Below, piece after piece: positions 33,201-47,500 of a DNA stretch of 64,000 bases (positions are counted from its first letter, which is position 1; each line of letters starts with the position of its first letter). This DNA is from Tubulanus polymorphus (taxonomy: Eukaryota; Nemertea; Palaeonemertea; Tubulaniformes; Tubulanidae): positions 370,001-434,000 of the forward strand of contig NC_134029.1 in the NCBI RefSeq assembly GCF_964204645.1, written 5' to 3'. A program made the translations under genes and the position numbers. Under the pieces are notes generated by a model that saw only the letters and a program-made list of their open reading frames with translations, had not been told where the DNA came from and did no database searches.

Positions 33201-36200
33201 GTGAGTTGTATAGATTACTGATAGATGGCACATCAGTTCATGTCTGATTGTTCATGATGCAGAAATATTCTAGAATCTGCGTTTCTGCTAAGATATCCAG
33301 ACTTGTCGCAGTCTTTGTAAAATACCAATAATATTGACGATTTCGCAACAGAAAATAAGTTGAAAGTGTTGTTTTTGGTAGAATAGAGGCTTCTACCAAT
33401 CTTTAGAAATTTATTGATATATCAAATAAATCTGAAGATGGGTAGAAGACTATCTTAAACATCAGTGTTACAGATAATTGTCGTTAATCGTCAATATCGT
33501 GGGTGTATTTTCTATAAACCTCCGTTACTGCTATTAGAGACCCATTCACCAGTAGAATCAATTATTGTATTACCTGTTCTTTCTCATCTTGTGTTTTAGG
33601 AACAAGTTTAACTGATAGTAATATGTATCCCATGTATCCTTCTTTACTCTTTGCTTCAGAAAGCATCAGTTTCATCTCTTGCAGCCTGCGAAAATAAATA
33701 TAAAGAAAGAATATCTTAGTTTTCAGAGTCGGTAAACATAATACAAAATCAGGGGTCAATTTCAATCTGAAAGTTATTGGTTTATTTCAATGTTCCGTAT
33801 GAAGATGACTATTAGGATATAGTCGAAACGTTGAATAAACTACACTAGCTCAAGGAATACAGTATTCCTGAAGATGACTATTAGGATAAAGTCGAAACGT
33901 TGAATAAACTACACTAGCTCAAGGAATACAGTATTCCTGAAGATGACTATTAGAATATAGTTGAAACGTTGAATAAACTACACTAGCTCAAGGAATACAG
34001 TATTCCTGAAGATGACTATTAGGATAAAGTCGAAACGTTGAATAAACTACACTAGCTCAAGGAATACAGTATTCCTGAAGATGACTATTAGAATATAGTT
34101 GAAACGTTGAATAAACTACACTAGCTCAAGGAATACAGTATTCCTGAAGATGACTATTAGGATAAAGTCGAAACGTTGAATAAACTACACTAGCTGAAGG
34201 AATACAGTATTCCTGAAGATGACTATTAGGATAAAGTCGAAACGTTGAATAAACTACACTAGCTCAAGGAATACAGTATTCCTGAAGATGACTATTAGGA
34301 TATAGTCGAAACGTTGAATAAACTACACTAGCTCAAGGAATACAGTATTCCTGAAGATGACTATTAGGATATAGTCGAAACGTTGAATGAACTACACTAG
34401 CTCAAGGAATACAGTATTCCTGAAGATGACTATTAGGATATAGTCGAAACGTTGAATAAACTACACTAGCTCAAGGAATACAGTATTCCTGAAGATGACT
34501 ATTAGGATAAAGTTGAAACGTTGAATAAACTACACTAGCTGAAGGAATACAGTATTCCTGAAAATGACTATTAGAATATAGTTGAAACGATTAATAGACC
34601 ACGGCTAGAATAACTGTGTGAATTGATAACATGTATCAATATTGAAACGACAATATTTTTGCCAGTGACTAAAAGCTTTTTGCAATTGATTAAAATCCAG
34701 TCAGCCAACCAGCCAGCCAGCTTGGTCCTATTATCCGTAGATTATTTGAAAGGATTCTAAAAAGGTTTCAATTGATTGAAAACTAACTCACGTATTTAGA
34801 GGAAGATCTGAAGGTTTGATTTCCGCGAATCCCATGCTGTCGTCTTGAACACCTCGATCCCAATCGTAACATTTCACGTTGATAGCATGAAACGGATCTT
34901 CAATCGGTAAAATGAATTTCTCGTTCCAAGCCGGATTCAGGTTTTTGTGTATTGTACGACTTTTATACAGTTCTTTATGACCGAGCTTGAATTTCACGTA
35001 CGGGTCACTTGTACCTGTAACATAAAATACATACAGTTTATGAAAACGAGACCGTTGATGAAACACTTCAATTAAAGTCCTAAATGTTTCCTGGAGCTAT
35101 TAGTAAATTATTCCATTAATGTTTCAACTATATTCTAATTGGTCGTCTCAAGGAAACTCTTTTCATTATTCTCAGTGTGGGATTTTATTTGTAGTATGAA
35201 TGTATTTTATTTTTTTTTTTGGGGGGGGGGGGGTAAATCGTTTTTCATTTTAGTGCCAAAACTGAATAGAAGCCAGGATCCTGCTGCGTAGTTGCAGGAG
35301 TAATCATCATTTCCTAGAAATATTTCATCAATTTCAAGGAACTTATGTTATCTAGTTTGTTTATATATCTGGTGACCAAATCCAGCCAATCACAGCTAGG
35401 GTTAGGGTTAGGGCTGTTTGTTTATATCAGGTGGCCAGCTTCAGCCAGTCAGAAGCTATGGTTTGTTTATATCAGGTGACCAGCTCTAACCAATCAGAAG
35501 CTAGGGTTAGGGTTAGGGCTATTTGTTTACATCAGGTGACCAGCTCCAGCCAATCAGAAGCTAGGGTTAGGGTTAGGGCTATTTGTTTACATCAGCTCCA
35601 GCCAATCAGAAGCTAGGGTTAGGGTTAGGGCTATTTGTTTACATCAGCTCCAGCCAATCAGAAGTTAGGGGTTTGTTTATATCAGGTGACCTGCTCTAGC
35701 CCAATCACAAGCTAAGTTGTGACCTGTTTGCTAGGTAAATAATGAACTGTTACATAGTGTGAGATAGTTTGACAGTTACTTGTCACACAATGATCACTGA
35801 GTTTAGTAATAATCTAACAAACTAAACATTTTGAACAAAATTCTAATCTACAACTGACTGAACCAGTACAATAGTTCAAGAAGTTTATATCAACAGATCT
35901 ACAGATTGTCAAAATGAACTCTTTGTATATGTATCTAGATCAAAATAGATAAATTCTAGTATAGATAACTTCAGATATGTTGATAAGCAATGCGGGTGTA
36001 CGATAGGGTTACTACTGGTTTTACTGTTGTTTTACTGATTGGTTTTATCTGTTGATGTTATTGATGGATATTAGGATGGACAGTGCCACTCTGCGCCTCC
36101 CCTTGAGAGATCTGATTGATCATCAACTGTCGTGAACTAATCCACAAGTCACAGATAACTAAATCAGTCTGCGACGACGTGGTAGTTTGTCTCTCAGTCT

Positions 36201-39200
36201 GATCACAGTAATTGGAAGAGGTCTCTTACCACACGCGTCTCTAACAACCAGATCACGTCCTTCTTTCAAAATCACTTCTAATTCAAAGAATGGATATTTT
36301 TTCAGTTCTGCATGTCTCTGACGAATTAAAGCTGCTTCCTACAATCAAATAACCGTAAATAAATCATTACTTATAGTAAATATATGTGTGAATATTTACA
36401 CAAACGCTATTAATAAAATAGGAATAATAAATACAACGTAGATTAACGGTAATAACTATTTACATTACGCAATTTGTAACATTTCATCTATATTTATAAG
36501 CTGTTAAGATGTAGATAAATGTAAAGCACAGGGTTGGTTCTACTAGGACCGGAATCTCTGAGAGTAAAGAACAGGGTTGGTTCTACTAGGACCAGAATCT
36601 CTGAGAGTAAAGAACAGGGTTGGTTCTACTAGGACCAGAATCTCTGAGAGTAAAGAACAGGGTTGGTTCTACTAGGACCAGAATCTCTGAGAGTAAAGAA
36701 CAGGGTTGGTTCTACTAGGACCAGAATCTCTGAGAGTAAAGAACAGGGTTGGTTCTACTAGGACCAGAATCTCTGAGAGTAAAGAACAGGGTTGGTTCTA
36801 CTAGGACCAGAATCTCTGAGAGTAAAGAACAGGGTTGGTTCTACTAGGACCAGAATCTCTGAGAGTAAAGAACAGGGTTGGTTCTACTAGGACCAGAATC
36901 TCTGAGAGTAAAGAACAGGGTTGGTTCTACTAGGACCAGAATCTCTGAGAGTAAAGAACAGGGTTGGTTCTACTAGAACCAGAATCTCTGAGAGTAAAGA
37001 ACAGGGTTGGTTCTACTAGGACCGGAATCTCTAAGAGTAAAGAACAGGGTTGGTTCTACTAGGACCGGAATCTTCGAGAGTAAAGAACAGGGTTGGTTCT
37101 ACTAGGACCGGAATCTCTGAGAGTAAAGAACAGGGTTGGTTCTACTAGGACCGGAATCTCTAAGAGTAAAGAACAGGGTTGGTTCTACTAGGACCGGAAT
37201 CTCTAAGAGTAAAGAACAGGGTTGGTTCTACTAGGACCGGAATCTCTAAGAGTAAAGAACAGGGTTGGTTCTACTAGGACCGGAATCTCTGAGAGTAAAG
37301 AACAGGGTTGGTTCTACTAGGACCGGAATCTCTGAGAGTAAAGAACAGGGTTGGTTCTACTAGGACCAGAATCTCTGAGAGTAAAGAACAGGGTTGGTTC
37401 TACTAGGACCAGAATCTCTGAGAGTAAAGAACAGGGTTGGTTCTACTAGGACCAGAATCTCTGAGAGTAAAGAACAGGGTTGGTTCTACTAGGACCAGAA
37501 TCTCTGAGAGTAAAGAACAGGGTTGGTTCTACTAGGACCAGAATCTCTGAGAGTAAAGAACAGGGTTGGTTCTACTAGGACCAGAATCTCTGAGAGTAAA
37601 GAACAGGGTTGGTTCTACTAGGACCAGAATCTCTGAGAGTAAAGAACAGGGTTGGTTCTACTAGAACCAGAATCTCTGAGAGTAAAGAACAGGGTTGGTT
37701 CTACTAGGACCGGAATCTCTAAGAGTAAAGAACAGGGTTGGTTCTACTAGGACCGGAATCTTCGAGAGTAAAGAACAGGGTTGGTTCTACTAGGACCGGA
37801 ATCTCTGAGAGTAAAGAACAGGGTTGGTTCTACTAGGACCGGAATCTCTAAGAGTAAAGAACAGGGTTGGTTCTACTAGGACCGGAATCTCTAAGAGTAA
37901 AGAACAGGGTTGGTTCTACTAGGACCGGAATCTCTAAGAGTAAAGAACAGGGTTGGTTCTACTAGGACCGGAATCTCTGAGAGTAAAGAACAGGGTTGGT
38001 TCTACTAGGACCGGAATCTCTGAGAGTAAAGAACAGGGTTGGTTCTACTAGGACCAGAATCTCTGAGAGTAAAGAACAGGGTTGGTTCTACTAGGACCAG
38101 AATCTCTGAGAGTAAAGAACAGGGTTGGTTCTACTAGGACCGGAATCTCTAAGAGTAAAGAACAGGGTTGGTTCTACTAGGACCGGAATCTCTGAGAGTA
38201 AAGAACAGGGTTGGTTCTACTAGAACCAGAATCTCTGAGAGTAAAGAACAGGGTTGGTTCTACTAGGACCAGAATCTCTAAGAGTAAAGAACAGGGTTGG
38301 TTCTACTAGGACCAGAATCTCTGAGAGTAAAGAACAGGGTTGGTTCTACTAGGACCGGAATCTCTGAGAGTAAAGAACAGGGTTGGTTCTACTAGAACCG
38401 GAATCTCTGAGAGTAAAGAACAGGGTTGGTTCTACTAGGACCAGAATCTCTGAGAGTAAAGAACAGGGTTGGTTCTACTAGAACCGGAATCTCTGAGAGT
38501 AAAGAACAGGGTTGGTTCTACTAGGACCAGAATCTCTGAGAGTAAAGAACAGGGTTGGTTCTACTAGGACCGGAATCTCTGAGAGTAAAGAACAGGGTTG
38601 GTTCTACTAGGACCAGAATCTCTGAGAGTAAAGAACAGGGTTGGTTCTACTAGGACCAGAATCTCTGAGAGTAAAGAACAGGGTTGGTTCTACTAGGACC
38701 GGAATCTCTGAGAGTAAAGAACAGGGTTGGTTCTACTAGGACCAGAATCTCTGAGAGTAAAGAACAGGGTTGGTTCTACTAGGACCAGAATCTCTGAGAG
38801 TAAAGAACAGGGTTGGTTCTACTAGGACCAGAATCTCTGAGAGTAAAGAACAGGGTTGGTTCTACTAGGACCAGAATCTGCGAGAGTAAAGAACAGGGTT
38901 GGTTCTACTAGGACCGGAATCTCTGAGAGTAAAGAACAGGGTTGGTTCTACTAGGACCAGAATCTCTAAGAGTAAAGAACAGGGTTGGTTCTACTAGGAC
39001 CGGAATCTCTGAGAGTAAAGAGCAGGGTTGGTTCTACTAGGACCAGAATCTCTAAGAGTAAAGAACAGGGTTGGTTCTACTAGGACCAGAATCTCTGAGA
39101 GTAAAGAACAGGGTTGGTTCTACTAGGACCGGAATCTCCGAGAGTAAAGAACAGGGTTGGTTCTACTAGGACCAGAATCTCTGAGAGTAAAGAACAGGGT

Positions 39201-41542
39201 TGGTTCTACTAGGACCGGAATCTCCGAGAGTAAAGAACAGGGTTGGTTCTACTAGGACCGGAATCTCTGAGAGTAAAGAACAGGGTTGGTTCTACTAGGA
39301 CCGGAATCTCTAAGAGTAAAGAACAGGGTTGGTTCTACTAGGACCAGAATCTCTGAGAGTAAAGAACAGGGTTGGTTCTACTAGGACCAGAATCTCTGAG
39401 AGTAAAGAACAGGGTTGGTTCTACTAGGACCAGAATCTCTAAGAGTAAAGAACAGGGTTGGTTCTACTAGGACCAGAATCTCTGAGAGTAAAGAACAGGG
39501 TTGGTTCTACTAGGACCAGAATCTTCGAGAGTCTTTACAAGATTTCAAGGCAAATTGGATCAGAAAACAGCATTTGAATGAGAATAAGCAAACTACAGTC
39601 ATTTCAGCGTCAAATTTCCAGAATTATAGACAGAATTAAAAATTACAAAGTGCCTTTACCGCATGAAGGTATTTAATATTTTGAGTGTCCTATGAAAGTT
39701 AAGACCCCCATGATCGACCCCTACAGATTTACAGTAAGAGACTGCGTTAAATATGAAATAAAGCTTTCAGTAAAATTAAACTGAGTAAACATTTAAAATG
39801 AGACTGAATCAATACATCGACAATTCCATTAGTGACACTGATTTTAACACTCTGAGTCCGGGTGGCGATGATAATATAAAATCCCACACTGACGATGAAA
39901 CTAGTCGGAAATGTTTCCTCGAGCTAGAATATATTTGATGTTTTGACTCAATTCCCAAAAGTCTACAGTAATATTGAACAACTGAAATCATTAGTATTCT
40001 TCAATAGGATACGACGATGTAAGGATATAATCAAAATTAGCCCAAAGGAAACTTTTCAGACTCTTTTGAGTTTTCATTATCAGTGTTAGATTTTATAACA
40101 CGTACTCAAGAGTCACAACTCAAACACCTGTGAAACAAATATACCCAATCTTCCTCTTCATTTTTATCCTCATTTAAATCGGTAAAAACCTCATCATCGC
40201 CGTCCTCATCTACAGTAGGATCATCTTCAATTTCGTCGAATAAATCCGAACTGAATTCCGAACTTAATTCTGAACTTCGCAGCGAAAACTGAAAATGTCT
40301 CTTAAACGAATTCATAATAATTAAACAGCTCCCTCTCGGTTATACTTAGCATCATCCGAGTCAGCCTCTCGCGTGCTGCAGCCGGGGTACCGTCGGGTAC
40401 CGTAGTTACGTCTAAACAGAAATCTGATATTTCAAGAAATTATTTCGTCATATCACTGAATAGCGAAACTGATTTGAAACAGAGTTTGGACGGAACACAT
40501 GTGGTAAATCTGTGTCAGTCAGTAACGTGTCACATTCTCTAATCAATGAGATAGTTTAAACCGTGTACCGTGTATATACGTGAAAATAGCCTGCAGTTCT
40601 ATTTATCAGAGCTGGGAAATATCACCTGTATATCAAATATCAGTTCCTCCTTCTCAATTAAAATATCACAATCAAAATACCGCGCAATAATTACAACAAT
40701 CAACTGTCACAAATTTCACAAAACGCTATTTTCCACACAATGATCCACCATACTATTCCAAAGCTCCACAATGTAATAATTTATGCGCTGGCTGTAGCCG
40801 GATGAAATTCTATCCTGCAGTCGTTTGTACAGTTTGATGAAAGCTCTGGTCAAGTCCTCTGACTCTCTCCCCGCTCTCTGCCTCACACATCGCACATAAA
40901 TCTATTTTCATCGCTCGATGCTGTCACTGATAATACACCGGTCAAATGTGTTCATTTCCTCACCACAGTTCTAATGATTTCTCTATCGCCAGTTTCACAG
41001 AGTTTTATTCCAATCACAGCACCACGGATAAACTAGGATTACGAACATGTCTTATCCTGTGGCACCGACTTCCTCTACTCCTATTGTTTACCAGTAACAA
41101 CCTCTCAACTCACAACAGTATTTAATATTAAATTACTGTACATAATGAAGCATTCATTCTAACAGCAGCACCGCCCTAGAGAGGTCTATCACTCCCCTAG
41201 AGAGGACTATAACTCCCTTAGAGAGGACTGGACATTCCACTTTGATTCCAACATTGTCTAACACTTCACTATACGATGAATCAATAGATAAAAAGTAGTA
41301 TTTTTTCCTGTAAATGCCTCCTCGCACCACGCGCGCCTGTACACACTACTGGTGACACTAAACAGTGCTGTATAGATTTCATAGTAAAACGTATAAAAGA
41401 AACAGTTTGAGTCAATGTCACCAGCTGTGATCAGAGGACATCAGTCCCTCTACACATCACCTCTCTCCCTCTCCCTCTCTCTCTCTCAACTCTCCCTCTC
41501 TCCCTCCCTCTGCCTCTCCCTCTCCCTCTACAATATACACAC

Positions 41543-41573
<31 letters not shown>

Positions 41574-44500
41574 CATACCAGGGAGGTGGATCCCAACATC
41601 ATCATCAGTTGAAAACAGAGGACATCACTTCAATAGATCACCTATAACATCACCTCTTTCACTCATTCAAGCATCATCTCTCACTAGCATCTAGCATTTA
41701 TATTTTCAACATCACCAGCTGTGAACTGAGCTCATCACTTCAATAGATGATCAAATGAAATTGTTTCAATCAATCGCTGTCACAACAAGTTGAAGCTAAT
41801 TACGAAACAGACCTCAGGGCTCAGAGGAGGTCAGGGAGGGGGAGGCGTGCATCAGGTAAATCTGCCACATCATTTACCGCAGAAATTATCAACTAATTAA
41901 AACAACACTACTTCTCTCAGAGGAGGTCAGGCCACCTCCCTCAGAGGAGCGCTAATAACCTCCCCAGACTATTGAGTAAGGAATCATCCATCTCTTCAAG
42001 CTTGTTACACTCTATCTATCTCTTCTCTCTCTTTCATCTGTCATCAGGTTCTTTTCATTTTCTATCAATAAATTCCTGTTAAACTGGTTGTATCAATAGA
42101 TCCTATTGATCTATATCGATTTCATTGATTTGAGGATGAGTTTGATTGGTTCAGTTGATTCTATCTGCCTCCGGAACTGATCGCGATAAAAACCAATCAG
42201 AATTACAAATTAAATTCTTCAACTCTCACCGGGATTCCTAAACCTCTTTAATACAGCGGTTCGAGGCTCACATCCAAAAAACACATCTCCCAACATTCAA
42301 TCTGAACGTTGATTAAATTCCACAACTTGTATAGTCTGGAGTACAACAATAGACTCTGCTCAATATTGAATCCAATTCAGAGATAACTGTTCAACTCAGC
42401 TATTTGTTGAAATATTATGACTTGAGCGGAGTCTACTGTACCATCCAACTCAGATATCACTCTCAAGTCAAAAGATCCGACTTGAGCGGAGTCTACTGTA
42501 CCATCCAACTCAGATATCACTCTCAAGTCAAAAGATCAGACTTGAGCGGAGTCTACTGTATCATCCAACTCAGATATCACTCTCAAGTCAAAAGATCAGA
42601 CTTGAGCGGAGTCTACTGTACCATCCAACTCAGATATCACTCTCAAGTCAAAAGATCAGACTTGAGCGGAGTCTACTGTACCATCCAACTCAGATATCAC
42701 TCTCAAGTCAAAAGATCAGACTTGAGCGGAGTCTACTGTACCATCCAACTCAGATATCACTCTCAAGTCAAAAGACCTGAAGTGGGACAAATTCTGGGCA
42801 GAATGTAGATTTTGAACTTGAGTTTCAGGTTTCTATAGAGATTGATGAACTGTGGTTGAGTGTCTCACACAGAGTGTCTCACACAGAGTGTCTCACACAG
42901 AGTGTCGCCGAGTGTCACAGAGTGTTACGGATTGTGATGTGAATTCTATAATCATTAACACATGTTCATATAAAACAATGCACACAGTAAGAGATTCCTC
43001 TTAGGGCAGAACGGTCGCGTAAATAACCATAGTACGATATCTATCTGATAATAGTACGATCTCAATTACTTCATTTTATCTAGAAATTTGTCAGAATAGT
43101 GGATCAGTCTATTTCATATTATCAATTATGCATGATTCAATCTGATTCACAGGGAGACTAAATAGCGAAATAATTCATATCAGTTTTAATAGATCAGAGC
43201 ATCCCGCACTCCATAAATCTAAATATTTAGCAGATTTAATATTGGTAGAAAACCCCCGGAGAGTAATTTACAGAGAGACGGTAAGGCTATAGATTATACC
43301 ACGCTGAAATCATATTGTTGTATTTGTCTAATATTTGGTAGAAATACTATAAATTATAGGGTTCCGGATGATAACTATTAAAGCCTAGCTTTTACCAAGT
43401 TTTCCATTCATTAGTCCGGTCCTATCTGTTCAACGAAACACACTGATTTACAGTAGACATCGGTCGGTCTGATCCAGTTCTATCCAGACTAAACCGGGCA
43501 TTGAACTCGACGGTCAGGAAAAAACTGGGCAAGAATCCTTCACCCGTAATACATACATCAATGTATACTGATAAGCCATTTCTCTCTCAAGAGAGCTGGA
43601 GAGAGGGAGGAGAGAAAGAGAGAGGGAGGGAGAGAGTGGGAGGGAGGGAGGGAGAGAGGGAGAGAGAGAGGGAGAGAGGGAGGGAGGGAGAGAGAGAGAG
43701 GGGGGGGTCACTGTGTAAGCTGCAGTAATTTGTCAATATTCAATATAAAACTGATGTTTTCCGATGTTGGTTTTTATTTGATGTCAAAACCAATTTGTCG
43801 TCATTTTCTCCGGAGATTTTAATAAATCTCGACACACAGACACATACAGTAAAACCCTCACTAGCCACAGTCGGATTTCTCGTGGGTATTGCGATAAGAG
43901 CAAATGGATTTATGATTAACCCTTTCCCTCGCGTCGTATGTCAATAATCTCTAGCGATATATTTGATTGATTTCTATTGATTTTTCAGTGATTAGTGATA
44001 CATATAAGACTCCCTTCACTGCTGACCGATGATTTGTTATATCTGACGAATAGAATTGCTATTTTTCTGGTTCATTAGTTTCATTCGTAAATTTCTTCTC
44101 GTTTCAAATAGTAGCAGCGCTACAGAACTTCAACATTGTTTGCGTTGTTATATAAACGCTTACTATATTATAAGAATGAATTAAGTATGATAAAGTATGA
44201 CATGGTATAAGTTGTTAGTATATTATAGGTAGTGAATTGCTGACTGTATCGGTGAAAGGAGACAGCGGATGCACTAACCGGTATCAATTGAGAATGTCTT
44301 CAGATCAGAGAGAAACCTTGAATATTATCGATTCACAGATCACATTATTCTATACACTGAGATATATATGTATGAAACTACATAGACTGTGACTCGGTAT
44401 CAGTAACAGTCAGAGAGAAAAAACACATCCCTCACCATCTTTACCTATTGAATTACAAACATTTACGAAATGACAAATAACTGATATAGACAAGGAGTTG

Positions 44501-47500
44501 ACACCAGTTTATAAGAGACCACATGTAGACAAGTGATGTAAAATATGGAAACCCAGACTCACTCACAAACCAACACAATTCATGCTTGAAATGTACAGAT
44601 TAGTTAGAAATGGAGAGTTGAGACCCTCTCACTTCCCCTCACCTCACCTCACTACATGGATACCCCCTCACCTCACCTCACTACCCGGATACCCTCTCGA
44701 CTCCCCTCACTACCCGGATACCCTCTCACCTCCCCTCACTCTAGATACAGACTTCAGCTCAGTTTTATTAGGTGATGATATATATTTGTAGAGACAGGTC
44801 TCGCTGATGGCAATACCATTAATACACATTAAACCATACTGGATGAGACACAGGTCAAATGATAAAACCCTCCCCATCTGAGAGGGGGGGGGGGAGAGAG
44901 GGGACTGAGATAGTTTATGGGTATTGATATCAAACAGATGGATGAAATAATGGGATAGAACGCAGTATAGTTTACTGAGGTAATAGCCCATAACAGACAA
45001 TCTACTGACTGACCACTGATACTGACCAATGACTGACCACTTACTTATCAAACTGACCACTTATGGGTGCTACTGACCAATGAGGTAATGACCGCTGATA
45101 GGTGGTGCTGACCGTTGACCAGTTGTACTGACCGCTGACAGGTGGTGCTGACCACTGACCAGTTGTTCTGGGCCTACTGACCACTGACTGAACCTACTGA
45201 CCACTGATGAATGGTATTGACCACTGACTGGACCTAATGACCAGTGATTACAGGGTAGAACTCGCTTTCTGGTTCAGACATTTCTTTCTTTTTTCACGTT
45301 ATATCATTCACTGTGAGACTACAATCTCTCTCTCTCTCTGTCTCCCTCTCTCCCTCTCTCCCTCTCTCCCTCTCTCCCTCTCTCCCTCTCTCCCTCTCTC
45401 CCTCTCTCCCTCTCTCCCTCTCTCTCTCTCTCTCTGTCTCTCTCTCTGTCTCTGGTGGTGAGGTTTGTTTCAATATGAACACTGTGTAAACACTTCAATA
45501 AAATCATTTTCTATCGATTTGTGTAAAACTAATTCCAACAAATGACGATCAAGTGAGCAGGGTTTCTATGATTACAGCAGTTATACCATTAAACCAAACC
45601 ATTCTTAGCTTGAGATCTAAACTGATTGTCTGGTTATCCAGTTACCGGGGGTCATCTATCGGAGTATAAACCATCAATTCTTTAATCTATCTTTCAATCT
45701 AACATTTTGTATCGGTCCCTCGATATCGCTAATTCATTCACGTAGAAATAATTAAAATTGATTCCAGTTTTATGAGTGTCATTAATTAACTATGAGCTCA
45801 CACAGTCTTGTGGATTTTATGAGCTAAAAACACATTTAGGGTAGAAACCGATATTCATGTTTCCCGAAGGGGTCTCAATATTATGATTAGTCAATAATGA
45901 AAGCATTGACTTCATTGATGTGAGGTTTGTTTAGTTCGTCCCAGGAAACAAAAGTTAATACAAGTTGTTAAGAAGTTGAAGTCCGAGAGGGGGATGGATG
46001 TGTATATTCACTTTAGAGTCCATGATCAGATACAGGGTATCAATCAAAAAATACTTTTCCCACACAATGGCATCATGTGTGGACTGACACAAGGACTGGA
46101 GGTTTTATATAGGAAGCAAAGGGCAGAGACTCCGGATAATCAGCATTATGAGGGTTTTAGACTTTAATGATTGCAGGGACATATTCCAGAATATGGTTTC
46201 CATACCAGCCATTGGACTGGTTCCCTTACCAGCCATTGGACTCACTCCATTACCAGATATGGGATTTACTTTCTTGTTAGAAATAAATCCCATATCTGAA
46301 ACCAATATTCAGTAAATAGTGTGAACTAATAAACCAACACTTCCCCAGGAGAGTGAGAGGAGAGTGAGAGCAGAGTGAGAGGAGAGTGAGAGCATGTTTA
46401 TCAATCTGTGACCCCTCCCTAAAGCCTGAAGGGAAATACTGAACAATGTTTATCAATCTCTGATTTCAACCACTATTCATTCATTACTGATTGATGTATT
46501 GAATTTCCCCCCCAGAATTTGCAGAAATGTTGTTATTGTTTTCACAGTTACACAGTCCTGTAGATACAGTACAGTAGTTATATACAATCAAACTAATTAT
46601 TGTGTTTATTGCACTGTTGAATGATGTGTACACAAATTAGCTAAAAATATGTCATCATTTATACAAGAAAACAGTATAGATATTGAAGTCATTTCGTGCC
46701 TGTTGACCAATCAGCATTGATATCTGAGCCTGTTGACCAATCAGCATTGATATCTGAGCCTGTTGACCAATCAGCATGGATATCTGACCCTGTTGACCAA
46801 TCAGCATTGATATCTGAGCCTGTTGACCAATCAGCATTGATATCTGAGCCTGTTGACCAATCAGCATTGACTGAGCCTGTCGACCAATCACTACCCTCAT
46901 TATTCAGTATATAAATGCAGTAGTGTCTGACTAAGTCTTCAGTATCTTTGAATTATTTTTAGGAATTAAAAATATCTTCCTCAGAACAGAACAGAACTGA
47001 TTGTTGTAACATGAAAGAATTTCTAAACAACGAACGATAAATGGTTTAACTGTAAAACCACCGGTGGGAGGAACAACAGCTTCCTGAGATTCCTGACAGA
47101 AACAAAGTTTACTGAAAGATTTACAGCTGTTTTTACATTTTCAACAAAGTTCTCACGAGTTCAAAATATATCAACATTCGATGCGCGCAGGATTGATTGA
47201 ATACGTGACGTGAGCTGATTAAAACAACACTGATGAGAAAACTAGTGAATTATTTACGGCAGAAAGAAAATTAACAAAAAATGTGTCGTAATACGACAAC
47301 CGGTGACCTGCATGTATTCAGCGGTGCGTACAAAACAACGGAATAGTCTATTCAGAATTCATCGAATTCTATATCAATTGAAATCATATTTATTATTGCA
47401 CAGTCCCTTGTTAAAATAAACAGAATTCTGTAATATTTGACTCGGAGCTTTCCGGTTAAACAGTGTTATATGAGCTAAAACTATAAGGACGTTTTTTACC

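Noticed and set aside
33801-34605. CRISPR-like array
   Set aside because: Units are directly adjacent with no unique spacers, the genome is animal, and no cas genes are present.
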